Source: Actinomadura harenae (GTDB taxonomy: Bacteria; Actinomycetota; Actinomycetes; Streptosporangiales; Streptosporangiaceae). Taken from it: a stretch of 64,000 nt of DNA. The notes below the pieces were generated by a model. The model ran no database searches. It was not told the origin of the DNA and was given only the letters and a program-made list of their open reading frames with translations. Position 1 is the first letter of the stretch. Each line of letters begins with the position of its first letter. Of this stretch, positions 17,942 to 26,591 are shown one piece after another. The stretch lies in NCBI RefSeq assembly GCF_003696215.1, contig NZ_RFFG01000006.1, forward strand, positions 1-64,000, in the 5' to 3' direction. The translations under genes and the position numbers were made by a program.

Positions 17942-19993
17942 TCACCCACTCCCCAGGAACCGCCGCGGCGTCGCCGCGACCGTCGCCGCGCCCACGACCT
18001 CGGCGCCTGCCTGCCGGAGCACCCGCACCGCCTCCGCCAACGTCGCGCCCGACGTCACCACGTCGTCCACGACCACGACCCGCCACCCCGCCAACGGCCC
18101 CACCACACCCCCGTCCGCCCCGTCCCCCATCCCCCTGCCGGGGGCCTCATTCGCCCCCTCCTCTGCACCCCCATCCACACCCCACCCCGGATGCCCGCTC
18201 CGATCCCCCGCCACAGGCCAGCCCCCGCCGCCGACCACGCGCCCACTCAAGTCACGTCCCGTCGCCCCACCCCCGTCACCGACCGTCCACCCGCTCAAGC
18301 CGCGTCCCATCGCCCCGCCCCCGTCGCCGGCTGTCCGCCCACTCATGCCGCGCCTTGTCGGCCCGTTCCCATCGCCGACCGCACGCCCACACGAGTCGCG
18401 TCCCGTCGGCCCGCTCTCACCGCCGACCGTCCACCCGCTCGAGTCACGCCTCCCGGGCCCGCCGCCATCGCCGACCGCACGCCCATCTGAGTTACGAGCC
18501 GCGCCTCCGCCCCGGTCACGATCCAAGGGCCCGGCTGTGGGGACGCCCGGGGGCGGGATCGCGGGCCCGTCCGGGGTCTGGGCTGTCGGCTCGGTCGGGG
18601 TCCCCGCTGCTCGCTCGGCCACGTCCCCGGCCACGTCGTTCGCCACGGCCTGAGGTGCGTTCCTGGCCTTGCCATCCGCCGCGCCTTGGGGCACATCCCG
18701 GGCCGCCTGCCGTGCTGGGTTCTGGGTTGCGCGCCGACCTGCGTCAGGGGCCGCGGAGCGCCTCGCGTCGTACTCGATGGCGGCGGCACTGTGGTTGTCG
18801 CTGGTGGGCCGTTCTCGGTGTGCTGGTTCGATTCCGCGGTGGCCTCCGTGTGCCGCCGTGATGCCATCTAAGGAATCGGCCCTCCAAGCCGACGGAGGTG
18901 TATCCCGTTCCTGTTCGCCTCTGGGCGCCTGGTGGGTGCGGTGATCCGACCCGTTCACGTTTCCGGTGCTCCTCAGGTTGGTCTGCATCTCGTGCACTCC
19001 TGTCGTGTCGCGTGCGAACCGCATCGGAAAGGTTCCTTCGGGGTTCGCAGCCTGCTTTGCCACTGAAGTCGGCCTCCTGTGCTGGGCAGGGTTCGGCTTC
19101 CTCGTCGACTCCGTGTGTGCGTTCGTCTCCGGTGCGGTCGGCGGATTCTGGTTCGGGTGCGTGGTCTGGGGCCGGGGCTGACGGGGGCCACCGGTCGGGT
19201 CCGAGTTCGCGCTTGGGCTCGGGGTGTGGGGGCGTAAGACTTCGGTGAGGCGGGTGGGCGGTGTGGGCGCCAGGTCGCCGTACTTCGTCCGCAGGATGCG
19301 GATCTCGCGGCGGGAGAGAGCCATGGCTCCGGTCATGTTGGCCTTGCGATCGGCTTGACCGAGGCCCGCCTGATCGGCCACGGCACGTCGGTGGCGGAGC
19401 AGTGGGGCGCCGAAGATCGGAAGTCCTTCCGCCCGGAGTTCCCGGACGGCGACGGCGGCCATGCGACGGGTCGGGTCATGGCCGCGCTTGCGAACGGAAG
19501 GGGCCGCCGAGGGCACCGGCACCACGATCACCGGCTCGTCGGACTGCCACCAGAAGACCGCCTCCTCCATGGAACCGTCAGGGCCGTGCTGAAGGCGATC
19601 AGCGGGACGGGGCGGGTTCTTCGCCCCTTCGAGCGTCCAGGCCGCGAGAAGTGTCGGCGTCCGGTCCTCGTACCGGGGGGCGTCGTACGCGGGCGGCGGC
19701 TCCGCGCTCAGCGACAGGACGGACTTGATCGCGGCCGCGAGGGCACGCCCGAGGGGCCGGGCCAGCCCGGTGCGGCCGGATTCCTTGTGCGCGGCGATGA
19801 GAGCCCGGATGGGCCCCTCGTAGGACGAGACTGTCCAGACGGGTGGGTTGAGGGTCGGAAGGCCCGCAGCGGGCACAGGGCGGGCCGGGAGCGCCAGCGG
19901 GGCGGCGCAGGACGGGCACAGCAGACCCCGGGCGGTCCGGCAGCCGGCGCAGCGCTGGGGCAGCAGCAGGTCGAGAAGATCACGTGCGAACAT
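17942..19993 (-). CDS. comF: ComF family phosphoribosyltransferase-like protein with very large internal insertion
   Basis: A 683-residue frame; ComF proteins are normally ~230-260 residues. Residues 1-227 look like ComF: an N-terminal zinc cluster (C15, C18, C26, C29), SSYEGPIRALIAAHK (56-70), PVPSAAPSVRKRGHD (159-173) and a QAGLGQADRKANM block. The PRPP-binding end, RVVVVDDVVTSGATLAEA, comes only at residues ~638-655. Between lie about 405 residues of Pro/Gly/Arg/Ser-rich sequence with 16-residue repeats (see repeat at 18233-18520). A smaller insertion sits at ~93-154. The frame is unbroken across all of it. It is either a functional protein with a disordered loop or a gene in decay. The neighbours hpf and lpqB fit the usual comF locus. 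Confidence 0.82.
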   Translation of the reverse strand: MFARDLLDLLLPQRCAGCRTARGLLCPSCAAPLALPARPVPAAGLPTLNPPVWTVSSYEGPIRALIAAHKESGRTGLARPLGRALAAAIKSVLSLSAEPPPAYDAPRYEDRTPTLLAAWTLEGAKNPPRPADRLQHGPDGSMEEAVFWWQSDEPVIVVPVPSAAPSVRKRGHDPTRRMAAVAVRELRAEGLPIFGAPLLRHRRAVADQAGLGQADRKANMTGAMALSRREIRILRTKYGDLAPTPPTRLTEVLRPHTPSPSANSDPTGGPRQPRPQTTHPNQNPPTAPETNAHTESTRKPNPAQHRRPTSVAKQAANPEGTFPMRFARDTTGVHEMQTNLRSTGNVNGSDHRTHQAPRGEQERDTPPSAWRADSLDGITAAHGGHRGIEPAHRERPTSDNHSAAAIEYDARRSAAPDAGRRATQNPARQAARDVPQGAADGKARNAPQAVANDVAGDVAERAAGTPTEPTAQTPDGPAIPPPGVPTAGPLDRDRGGGAARNSDGRAVGDGGGPGRRDSSGWTVGGESGPTGRDSCGRAVGDGNGPTRRGMSGRTAGDGGGAMGRGLSGWTVGDGGGATGRDLSGRVVGGGGWPVAGDRSGHPGWGVDGGAEEGANEAPGRGMGDGADGGVVGPLAGWRVVVVDDVVTSGATLAEAVRVLRQAGAEVVGAATVAATPRRFLGSG
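18233..18520 (-). repeat. 48-bp tandem repeat array inside comF
   Basis: Six imperfect copies of a 48-bp unit; a GACC/GGCT marker recurs at 18233, 18281, 18329, 18377, 18425 and 18473. In frame the unit is 16 residues, such as GRAVGDGNGPTRRGMS and GWTVGDGGGATGRDLS. Copies have diverged mostly without frameshift. Confidence 0.9.
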
Positions 19994-20152
19994 GCCTTCG
20001 ACGATGCCGCCCGGCCCGGCGCCGTCACCAGCCGAACGTCATTCTGTGGACAACTCGACGGCAATCGGGTTCCAGCCGGGGACAGGCACGGGCAACCGTC
20101 CGCATGCGTTCCCAGGCCGCGGCCAACCGGCCACGGAGGGCCCCGCCTCGGG

Positions 20153-22021
20153 TCAGTAGGCGTAGGTCGGGTCGCTGCCCGCGACGCTGCACACCCATTC
20201 GCTGTCGCGGTCCCGGAAGGCGGACTGGTGGCAGACCAGGCGCTGGCTGGAGCTCTTGGTGCCGATGAGTACGGGACCACCCGGAACCGCCGCGATGCTC
20301 TGGGGTTCCCCAAGCGAACCGACGCCCAGGGACGTGACGGCGGAACCGTCCACGGGCATCAGGTACGGCAGCACCTGGGTGTCGAGCGTCTTGCGTCCCA
20401 GGACGGCGAGAGTGTTGTAGTCCCGCCACGACAGGTCGTCCGTCTCGGCCAGCTCGGAACTGACCGGGACGAAGGATCCGGCGTCGATGCGGTCGCCGCT
20501 TCCGGCGATCCTGCCGAGCTGGACCTGCTTGCGGCCATCCTCGATCTTGGCGATGACCGCGACCCGGACTCCATCGCGCGCGACCTGGAGCGCGTAGATC
20601 TCGCGGCCGTCAAGGCCCCAGTGCCAGACGGGCTTCAGGGGCTTGCCCCGTTCCCGTTTCCAGAGCATGGACTTGCCGGGGCTGGTCTCGACCGTCCAGA
20701 GGGTGCCCTGCCGGTCCCAGCAGGGCGGCGTGAACCTGCCTTCCGGGTCCTTGGCAGTACGCAGAACGTGCGGGACGCCGTTCGAGGTGAGATCGGCGAC
20801 CAGCAACTGCTTCTGGTCGGGACTGAGCCCCACGGCCTCGTGCTGGTCCGGGGAAACGGCCGGACGGACCATCCGGCCCGGTGCGTTCGTGACGACGGGC
20901 ATCGGGATGTAGTTGTTCAGGTTCAGAGTGGACAGGTGCCCTGCCGCCCCGATCGTGTACGCGCGGTGGTCGTCGTTGGTGGGGCCGTCCGGGCTGTTGG
21001 TCTGCCAGTCGGCGAAGGTCTGGACATCGTTCTTGCCATCGGGCGTGACCACACCGCGGCCCTCGATGCGCAGCCGCCACTGCTTGACCTCCGACAGTGG
21101 GCCGAGGCTCCAGGCGAGTTGGGCGGACATCTGGTTGATGTTGCCGGTCGCCGCCTCCTTGCTGAGGTCGACGGTCGCGACGTCCTTGTCCAGGGACAGG
21201 CCGTTCAGCTTGGTCCCGCGCGGGAAGGCGCTCCAGACGGCGCCCCTGAGCCAGGCCGTCGGGCCGGAGATGACCGCCTGGACGAGGCGCTGCGGGAGAT
21301 CCTCCCGGCTCACCAGGGGCAGGAAGACCCCGTTGGGTACGAGCGTGTGCTTGTCCGGACTGAAGTAGTAGAGGTTGAACGTACGGAAGACCTGCTCCAC
21401 GTCGCTCTTGTTGAGCAGCATTGTCTGGCCGAGCGCGTCCGGCAGGGCGGAGATACGCCACTGGTGCTGGGGGTTACGCGTGACCTGATAGTCGACCGAA
21501 ACGGCCTTTTGGAAGGCCGTGTATTGGCCGTCCGAGGTGATCGTGCCGAGCTGGGTGCCGGTGAGCCTGACGATGACCTGGGTGTCGCTCTTCCCGATGA
21601 TCTGGAGATCGGGACGGTCGGCGAACACCGCGACCGACGGCCTCGGCCCAGGGTGCCAGCCGGTGGGGTTGGCCAGGTACTCCTTGGCGACCTTGTGGTC
21701 GTCGTCGAAGCTGGCAGACGCCGCAAGGAATCCTGAAACGACCTCCTTGGCGGACCAGTCGTTCTGAGGGGCCACGGGGATCAGACGCACATACGACTCG
21801 TCCACCTGCTCGGACCGTTCCTGCGCCTTGACGGACGTGACCCGTCCGCCTCCCGGCATGGCCGCGCAACCGGACGCGCCCAACGTCAGCGCCGCAGCGG
21901 CGATCATGGCCGTGGGGCCCTTCAGCGCGCCTTCCCACCAGCGGACCGGGCCTTCCAGGCATCTACGCACGGCTGAAGCCTCCGAATCCGCAGGAGTGGT
22001 CCTCGGGCGATGGGCCGTCAT
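20153..22021 (-). CDS. lpqB: Lipoprotein LpqB
   Basis: A 622-residue predicted lipoprotein. The N-terminus has a basic stretch, a hydrophobic segment and a lipobox LGASGC near residue 53. A GerMN-type domain follows (about 90-330), then a beta-propeller-like C-terminal half. LpqB is the accessory lipoprotein of the MtrAB two-component system and acts at the membrane outer face on the sensor MtrB. The ATG at 22021 overlaps the mtrB stop (ATGA), so the genes are coupled. The signal peptide is unusually far in, so a start closer to the lipobox is possible. Confidence 0.92.
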   Translation of the reverse strand: MTAHRPRTTPADSEASAVRRCLEGPVRWWEGALKGPTAMIAAAALTLGASGCAAMPGGGRVTSVKAQERSEQVDESYVRLIPVAPQNDWSAKEVVSGFLAASASFDDDHKVAKEYLANPTGWHPGPRPSVAVFADRPDLQIIGKSDTQVIVRLTGTQLGTITSDGQYTAFQKAVSVDYQVTRNPQHQWRISALPDALGQTMLLNKSDVEQVFRTFNLYYFSPDKHTLVPNGVFLPLVSREDLPQRLVQAVISGPTAWLRGAVWSAFPRGTKLNGLSLDKDVATVDLSKEAATGNINQMSAQLAWSLGPLSEVKQWRLRIEGRGVVTPDGKNDVQTFADWQTNSPDGPTNDDHRAYTIGAAGHLSTLNLNNYIPMPVVTNAPGRMVRPAVSPDQHEAVGLSPDQKQLLVADLTSNGVPHVLRTAKDPEGRFTPPCWDRQGTLWTVETSPGKSMLWKRERGKPLKPVWHWGLDGREIYALQVARDGVRVAVIAKIEDGRKQVQLGRIAGSGDRIDAGSFVPVSSELAETDDLSWRDYNTLAVLGRKTLDTQVLPYLMPVDGSAVTSLGVGSLGEPQSIAAVPGGPVLIGTKSSSQRLVCHQSAFRDRDSEWVCSVAGSDPTYAY

Positions 22022-23715
22022 CAGTCCCCCGCCTCCAGCTCGGCGAACAGGGGGCGGGCGCCGCCCGCCCCTGGGGGCACGAGCGGCAGGGGGGAGCCGC
22101 GAAGCTCGGCTCCCGCGGCGCGCGGGAGCGAGAGGCGGAACTGGGAGCCCTGGCCGGACTCGCCCCATGCCTGGAGCCAGCCGCCATGAAGCTGGGCGTC
22201 CTCCTTGGAGATCGACAGGCCGAGGCCGGTGCCGCCCGTCGTGCGCGCACGAGCGGGGTCGGCACGCCAGAACCGGTCGAAGACCATCTGGCCCTCCCCC
22301 GGCTTGAGGCCGACGCCATGGTCGCGGACCGTGACGGCGACCGCGTCCCGGTCGGCGGCGACGGACACCACGATGTCCTCGCCCTCGCCGTGCTCCACGG
22401 CGTTGACCAGGAGGTTGCGGAGGATGCGTTCGACACGCCTCCGGTCCACCTCGGCCATGCACGGCTCACCGGGCAGCTGCAGGACGACCTTGGACCCCTT
22501 GCGCTCGGCAAGGCCCTGGACGTCGCCCACCGTGCGCAGCACGAGGTCGCGCATGTCCAGGGACTCCGCGTCCAGGGTCGCGGCCCCCGCGTCATGGCGG
22601 GAAATCTCCAGAAGGTCGGCGAGGAGCGATTCGAAGCGTTCCAGCTGACTTTGGAGCAATTCCGCCGAGCGGCCTACGGCAGGGTCATCGAACGTGTCGC
22701 GGTTCTCGTAAAGCAGGTCCCCGGCAATGCGGATGGTGGTCAAGGGAGTGCGCAGCTCGTGCGAGACGTCCGACACGAACTGGCGTTGGACCTGGGAAAG
22801 ATCCTCCAGTTCCCGGATCTTCTCCTGGAGGTTGGCCGCCATGTCGTTGAAGGACCTGGCGAGGCGCGCCAGATCGTCCTCCCCACGCACGCGCATGCGC
22901 TCGTCCAGCCGTCCGGCCGCGAGCCTTTGCGCGCCCTGCGCGGCCAGCCGTACCGGGATGACCACCTGGCGGGTCACCAGGGACGCGATGGCCGCCAGCA
23001 GCAGCACGAGGACGATCCCGACGCCGGCCAGGGAGCGGCTGACGATGGTGAGGGTGTGCTGCTCCTGCGTGAGCGGGAACAGGTAGTAGACCTCGTAGTG
23101 GCTCGTCTTGCCCGCGACGATCAGACCCCGCTCAGAGGGCCTGTGGCCGATGTAGGACAGCTTGCCGTACGTGTAGGCCCGCGTACCCGTGGTGCCGCTT
23201 CTCAGCTCGTCTCTGAGTCTCTGAGGGACGCTCTGGGCCCGCAGTTCGTTGGTGGCGTATCCGTCGATGTAGATCTGCGTCGTGTCGCGGACGTACACCT
23301 CGTACAGCCCGGACGGCCCGCTCCGCGATTTCAGCCCGTTGGCGGCGCTGCGGAGCCTGTCCCCGCTGTCGTTGGAGACGCCCACGTCCCGCTGGAGGCT
23401 CCCCAGGCCCTCGTCCAGCTGGGCCAGGGCGGCCTTGGTCTTGCCGTCCATCAGGGCGGTGGTGATCTGCTGCATCAGGAAGAACCCGAGGATCGCCACC
23501 ACGATCGCCGAGATGAACAGGGTGGACGTGACCACCCGGACCTGGATGGACCGCCTCCAGCGCGCGTACGCGGCGCTCGCGACGCGACGCGTGACCCGCT
23601 GGACCCGGCCGAGCCACCGGCGGACCGGCCACCACACGACACGCCGGACCCGCCCGGCCGGCGCGGGAACGGCGGCGGGCGGGGCGGCGGGGGCGGGCGG
23701 GGCCGGAGGGGTCAT
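22021..23715 (-). CDS. mtrB: Sensor histidine kinase MtrB
   Basis: A 564-residue sensor kinase. A Pro/Ala and Arg-rich cytosolic N-terminus is followed by TM1 (61-81), an extracytoplasmic domain (82-227), TM2 (228-248) and HAMP (~250-302). The phospho-acceptor H319 sits in SDVSHELRTPL. The N-box RNLLVNAVEHGEG and G-boxes DHGVGLKPGE and TGGTGLGLSI form the ATPase domain. It partners with MtrA to control envelope and division functions in actinobacteria. It lies 14 bases after mtrA, and lpqB overlaps its end. Start chosen at the ATG 23715, because the longer frame only reads through mtrA. Confidence 0.94.
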   Translation of the reverse strand: MTPPAPPAPAAPPAAVPAPAGRVRRVVWWPVRRWLGRVQRVTRRVASAAYARWRRSIQVRVVTSTLFISAIVVAILGFFLMQQITTALMDGKTKAALAQLDEGLGSLQRDVGVSNDSGDRLRSAANGLKSRSGPSGLYEVYVRDTTQIYIDGYATNELRAQSVPQRLRDELRSGTTGTRAYTYGKLSYIGHRPSERGLIVAGKTSHYEVYYLFPLTQEQHTLTIVSRSLAGVGIVLVLLLAAIASLVTRQVVIPVRLAAQGAQRLAAGRLDERMRVRGEDDLARLARSFNDMAANLQEKIRELEDLSQVQRQFVSDVSHELRTPLTTIRIAGDLLYENRDTFDDPAVGRSAELLQSQLERFESLLADLLEISRHDAGAATLDAESLDMRDLVLRTVGDVQGLAERKGSKVVLQLPGEPCMAEVDRRRVERILRNLLVNAVEHGEGEDIVVSVAADRDAVAVTVRDHGVGLKPGEGQMVFDRFWRADPARARTTGGTGLGLSISKEDAQLHGGWLQAWGESGQGSQFRLSLPRAAGAELRGSPLPLVPPGAGGARPLFAELEAGD

Positions 23716-23729
23716 CGGGCGGGGAGCCG

Positions 23730-24416
23730 TCAGGCCGGGCCGGCCTTGTAGCCGACGCCGCGCACGGTCACCACGATCTCGGGACGCTCCGGGTCCTTCT
23801 CGATCTTGGCGCGGAGCCGCTGGACATGCACGTTCACCAGCCGGGTGTCGGCGGCATGCCGGTAGCCCCAGACCTGCTCGAGCAGGACCTCGCGCGTGAA
23901 CACCTGGCGGGGCTTGCGCGCGAGCGCGACCAGCAGGTCGAACTCCAGCGGCGTGAGCGGGATGTGCTTGTCGCCCCGCTTGACCGAGTGCCCGGCCACG
24001 TCGATGCCGATGTCCCCGATCTGCAGGGTCTCGGGGGCGGGCTCGTCGGTGCGGCGCAGGCGCGCACGCACACGAGCGACGAGCTCCTTCGGCTTGAACG
24101 GCTTGACGATGTAGTCGTCCGCGCCCGACTCGAGGCCGAGGACCACGTCCACCGTGTCGCTCTTGGCGGTGAGCATGACGATCGGCACACCGGACTCCGC
24201 CCGGATCTGCCGACAGACGTCGATGCCGTCCGCGCCAGGGAGCATCAGGTCGAGCAGGACCAGGTCGGGCCGGGTTTCCCGGAACGCCTCCAGGGCCTTG
24301 TCGCCATCGTGGACGAACGACGGCTCGAAGCCCTCGCCCCTCAGCACGATGCCGAGCATCTCGGCCAGCGCGAGGTCGTCGTCGACGACCAGTACACGTC
24401 CTCTCATGGCCCTCAT
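23730..24416 (-). CDS. mtrA: Response regulator MtrA (OmpR family)
   Basis: A 228-residue OmpR-type regulator if started at ATG 24416; ATG 24407 is also possible. Key receiver residues are D12-D13, phospho-acceptor D56 in LVLLDLMLPG, T82 in MLTAK and K105 in IVKPFKPKE. The winged-helix output domain has ARKPRQVFTREVLLEQVWGY and TVRGVGYKAGPA. It is nearly identical in layout to mycobacterial MtrA, also 228 residues as I recall. It is first in the mtrA-mtrB-lpqB operon. Longer starts upstream add residues absent from the family. Confidence 0.95.
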   Translation of the reverse strand: MRAMRGRVLVVDDDLALAEMLGIVLRGEGFEPSFVHDGDKALEAFRETRPDLVLLDLMLPGADGIDVCRQIRAESGVPIVMLTAKSDTVDVVLGLESGADDYIVKPFKPKELVARVRARLRRTDEPAPETLQIGDIGIDVAGHSVKRGDKHIPLTPLEFDLLVALARKPRQVFTREVLLEQVWGYRHAADTRLVNVHVQRLRAKIEKDPERPEIVVTVRGVGYKAGPA

Positions 24417-24828
24417 CGCTACAAAGTCGGGGACGGGTGGACAGCGCGGCGACCGCAGCACGGCCATGCCACGCCAGGTAGAGGTATGTCCTGGCGTGCA
24501 AGGTTACCTGTCTTTGCCGAATACATGACCCCTCCGACGTCGTGCGCACTCCCTGGCTCCACCCGGGCCCAGGAGGTCCCCAACAGGCCGTCAAGTGCGC
24601 CCACTACCCGTTCCCGGGCCCGGCGCAGAGGCCGGATTTTAAACAAAGACTCCCGAAGACCACTGACAGTTGACTGATTTTGTCTTGGTATGCCCGTCGA
24701 CGCCCTGTCCTCATGCGCGCGATCGCGGGCGCGCGGCCCCCTAAGAACGGGGGTCTGGTTACTCCTTGAACCGTTTTGGCCGCCTCATGGCAGGATGGCC
24801 CGACACGCGGACGGGGCAGGGAGCTGGG
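24417..24828. other. Divergent promoter region of mtrA and the membrane-protein operon
   Basis: A 412-base divergent spacer. It contains AT-rich patches (TTTTAAACAAAGAC near 24640 and TTGACTGATTTTGTC near 24670) suited to promoters. I could not fit a -35/-10 pair with standard spacing. No gene or RNA is seen. Confidence 0.5.
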
Positions 24829-25908
24829 ATGGCGGAATCGGGCGGCAGGAGGCGTCTCGTGCCGCGCGGGGGTGACGTGCCGTTCCGGCCCATGTCGATC
24901 TCCGAAATGCTGGACGGCGCGATCGCCGGCATCCGGCACAGTCCCCGGGCCGTCCTCGGGATGTCCGTGGCGATCTCCACCGTCGTGCAGGTGATCGGAT
25001 CGGTCGTCTCCTACTACTTCATCGGCCGGGAGGCCCGTGGAGAGGTCACTCCCAGGGTTCTGCTCCGCTCCGTTGGGGCGCAGGCGACGCTCGGGGGGAT
25101 CGACCTTGTCCTGACGGCCTTCGGGATCCTCGTCCTGGCCGGGTTCCTGGCGCCTGTCCTCGCGCGCATGATGTTCGGCCTGAACATCTCCCTGCGGCAG
25201 GCATGGCTGGACGTGCGCGCGCGGTTCGGGCGGCTCCTGCTCGTGACCACTTTGCTGATCGTGGTGGCTTTGGCGACGTTGGCCCTGCCGGTGCTGCCGT
25301 TCGCCATGGCCGTGGCCGGAACCGCTCCGCCGACCTTTGGGGTGCTCTCCCTGATCGGCTTTCCAGTCGGCGTGACCCTGATGTTGTGGGCGTACGTCAC
25401 GCTCGTGCAGAGCATCCCGGCCCTGATCATGGAACGGCAGGGAATCCGCGGGGCCCTCGCGCGCGCACGAAGGCTCTCCAAAGAACGCTGGTGGCGGACC
25501 CTCGGGACGCTGCTGCTCGCCATGCTCATAACGGTCTTCATGGGGTTCTTCGCGCTACGGATCCCGTTCCTGGTCGCACAGGCGTTGCTGTTCGGCGGCT
25601 CCGGCTCCGGTAGCGACCAGGTATTCCCTGCCCTGGCGCTGGACACGGTCGGACGCATCGTGAGCTGGTCCGTGGTGCTGCCCTTCGACGCAGGGGTGAT
25701 CGCTCTGCTCTACATGGACAGGCGGATGCGTCGTGAGGGGTTCGACATCGACCTGGCCACGCGTCCCGCCCCAGATGGCGACGATGACTTCTTCGAGCTC
25801 TGGCGTCCATCCGCGCCGTCCGGGCGAGCCCCGGCAGCCGGGCCGGTCACCTATGCCCCGCCGGTAGCTCCCGCCCCAGGGGCGACCTATGGGCAGGGGG
25901 CGCCGTGA
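24829..25908 (+). CDS. Integral membrane protein, actinobacterial DUF (GDPD membrane-domain-like)
   Basis: A 359-residue protein with about six membrane segments between residues 35 and 280. The N-terminal block PFRPMSISEMLDGAIAGIR is typical of actinobacterial proteins annotated as membrane domains of glycerophosphodiester phosphodiesterases. The C-terminus is Pro/Ala-rich and likely cytosolic. I chose the ATG at 24829 behind GGGCAGGGAG. The frame is open further up to 24766. It is first in an operon with the DUF4129 gene, which it overlaps by four bases. No catalytic site is visible; function unknown. Confidence 0.78.
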   Translation: MAESGGRRRLVPRGGDVPFRPMSISEMLDGAIAGIRHSPRAVLGMSVAISTVVQVIGSVVSYYFIGREARGEVTPRVLLRSVGAQATLGGIDLVLTAFGILVLAGFLAPVLARMMFGLNISLRQAWLDVRARFGRLLLVTTLLIVVALATLALPVLPFAMAVAGTAPPTFGVLSLIGFPVGVTLMLWAYVTLVQSIPALIMERQGIRGALARARRLSKERWWRTLGTLLLAMLITVFMGFFALRIPFLVAQALLFGGSGSGSDQVFPALALDTVGRIVSWSVVLPFDAGVIALLYMDRRMRREGFDIDLATRPAPDGDDDFFELWRPSAPSGRAPAAGPVTYAPPVAPAPGATYGQGAP

Positions 25909-26591
25909 TCGCCATGCTGCTTGACCCTCCCCCTGTGGATCGCGACACCGCGCGGGAACTGGCCAGGCGCGAGTTGGAGAAGCCCCTTTACCAACGGGAC
26001 AAGCCTTCCTGGCTGGAGCGCATGCTCGAGCGGCTCGGTGAGTGGCTTCGGGAGCTGTTCTCACACGCGCAGGCACCGAACGCCAAGGGCGGCGGCTCTG
26101 CGGGCTGGGTCTCGATCGGTGTGATCGTCCTGGTCGTGATCCTCGCGGCGGCGCTCGTGTTCTGGCTCATGCGCGGCGGTCTCAACCGCCGGTCCAAGCG
26201 CGACCCGCTCCTGGACGACGAGCCGTCCACCTCGACCGACCACAGGGCGGAGGCGGAGCGTCTGGCAGCCGCTGGAGAGTGGCCTGGGGCGATCCGCGAG
26301 CGTCTCAGGGCGATGGCCCGTGATCTCGAGGAACGCGCGATCCTGTCCCCGCGCCCGGGCAGGACCGCCGACGAGCTCGCCACGGAGGCGGGCGCGGCGC
26401 TCCCGGACCTCGCGGACGATCTTCGGGCGACCGTCCGGATCTTCGACGACGTCTGGTACGGCGACCGGCCCGGTAGTGCCGAGGAGTACGCACGCGTCAC
26501 GGCCGTTGACGACCGCTTGCGTTCGACGAAGCCGAAGGCGCTCGACGACGCGGACCCGCGGCTCGCCGAGGGCTGGAGCTCACGATGGTGA
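25905..26591 (+). CDS. DUF4129 domain membrane protein
   Basis: A 228-residue protein with an amphipathic N-terminus (DRDTARELARRELEKPLYQ), one TM segment (~70-90) and a soluble C-terminal DUF4129 domain containing AGEWPGAIRERLRAMARDLEER and a conserved FDDVWYGDRP. The GTG start overlaps the previous stop (GTGA). DUF4129 proteins are typically encoded with MoxR and DUF58 genes, as here, and are sometimes linked to transglutaminase-type proteins. The family has no settled biochemical role. Confidence 0.85.
   Translation: MIAMLLDPPPVDRDTARELARRELEKPLYQRDKPSWLERMLERLGEWLRELFSHAQAPNAKGGGSAGWVSIGVIVLVVILAAALVFWLMRGGLNRRSKRDPLLDDEPSTSTDHRAEAERLAAAGEWPGAIRERLRAMARDLEERAILSPRPGRTADELATEAGAALPDLADDLRATVRIFDDVWYGDRPGSAEEYARVTAVDDRLRSTKPKALDDADPRLAEGWSSRW

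Noticed and set aside
18233..18520. CRISPR-like array
   Set aside because: The 48-bp units are contiguous and diverged, with no unique spacers and no cas genes nearby.
24661..24695. Sigma-70 type promoter TTGACT...TATGCC for the membrane-protein operon
   Set aside because: The spacing between the boxes is about 13 bases, too short for a normal promoter.
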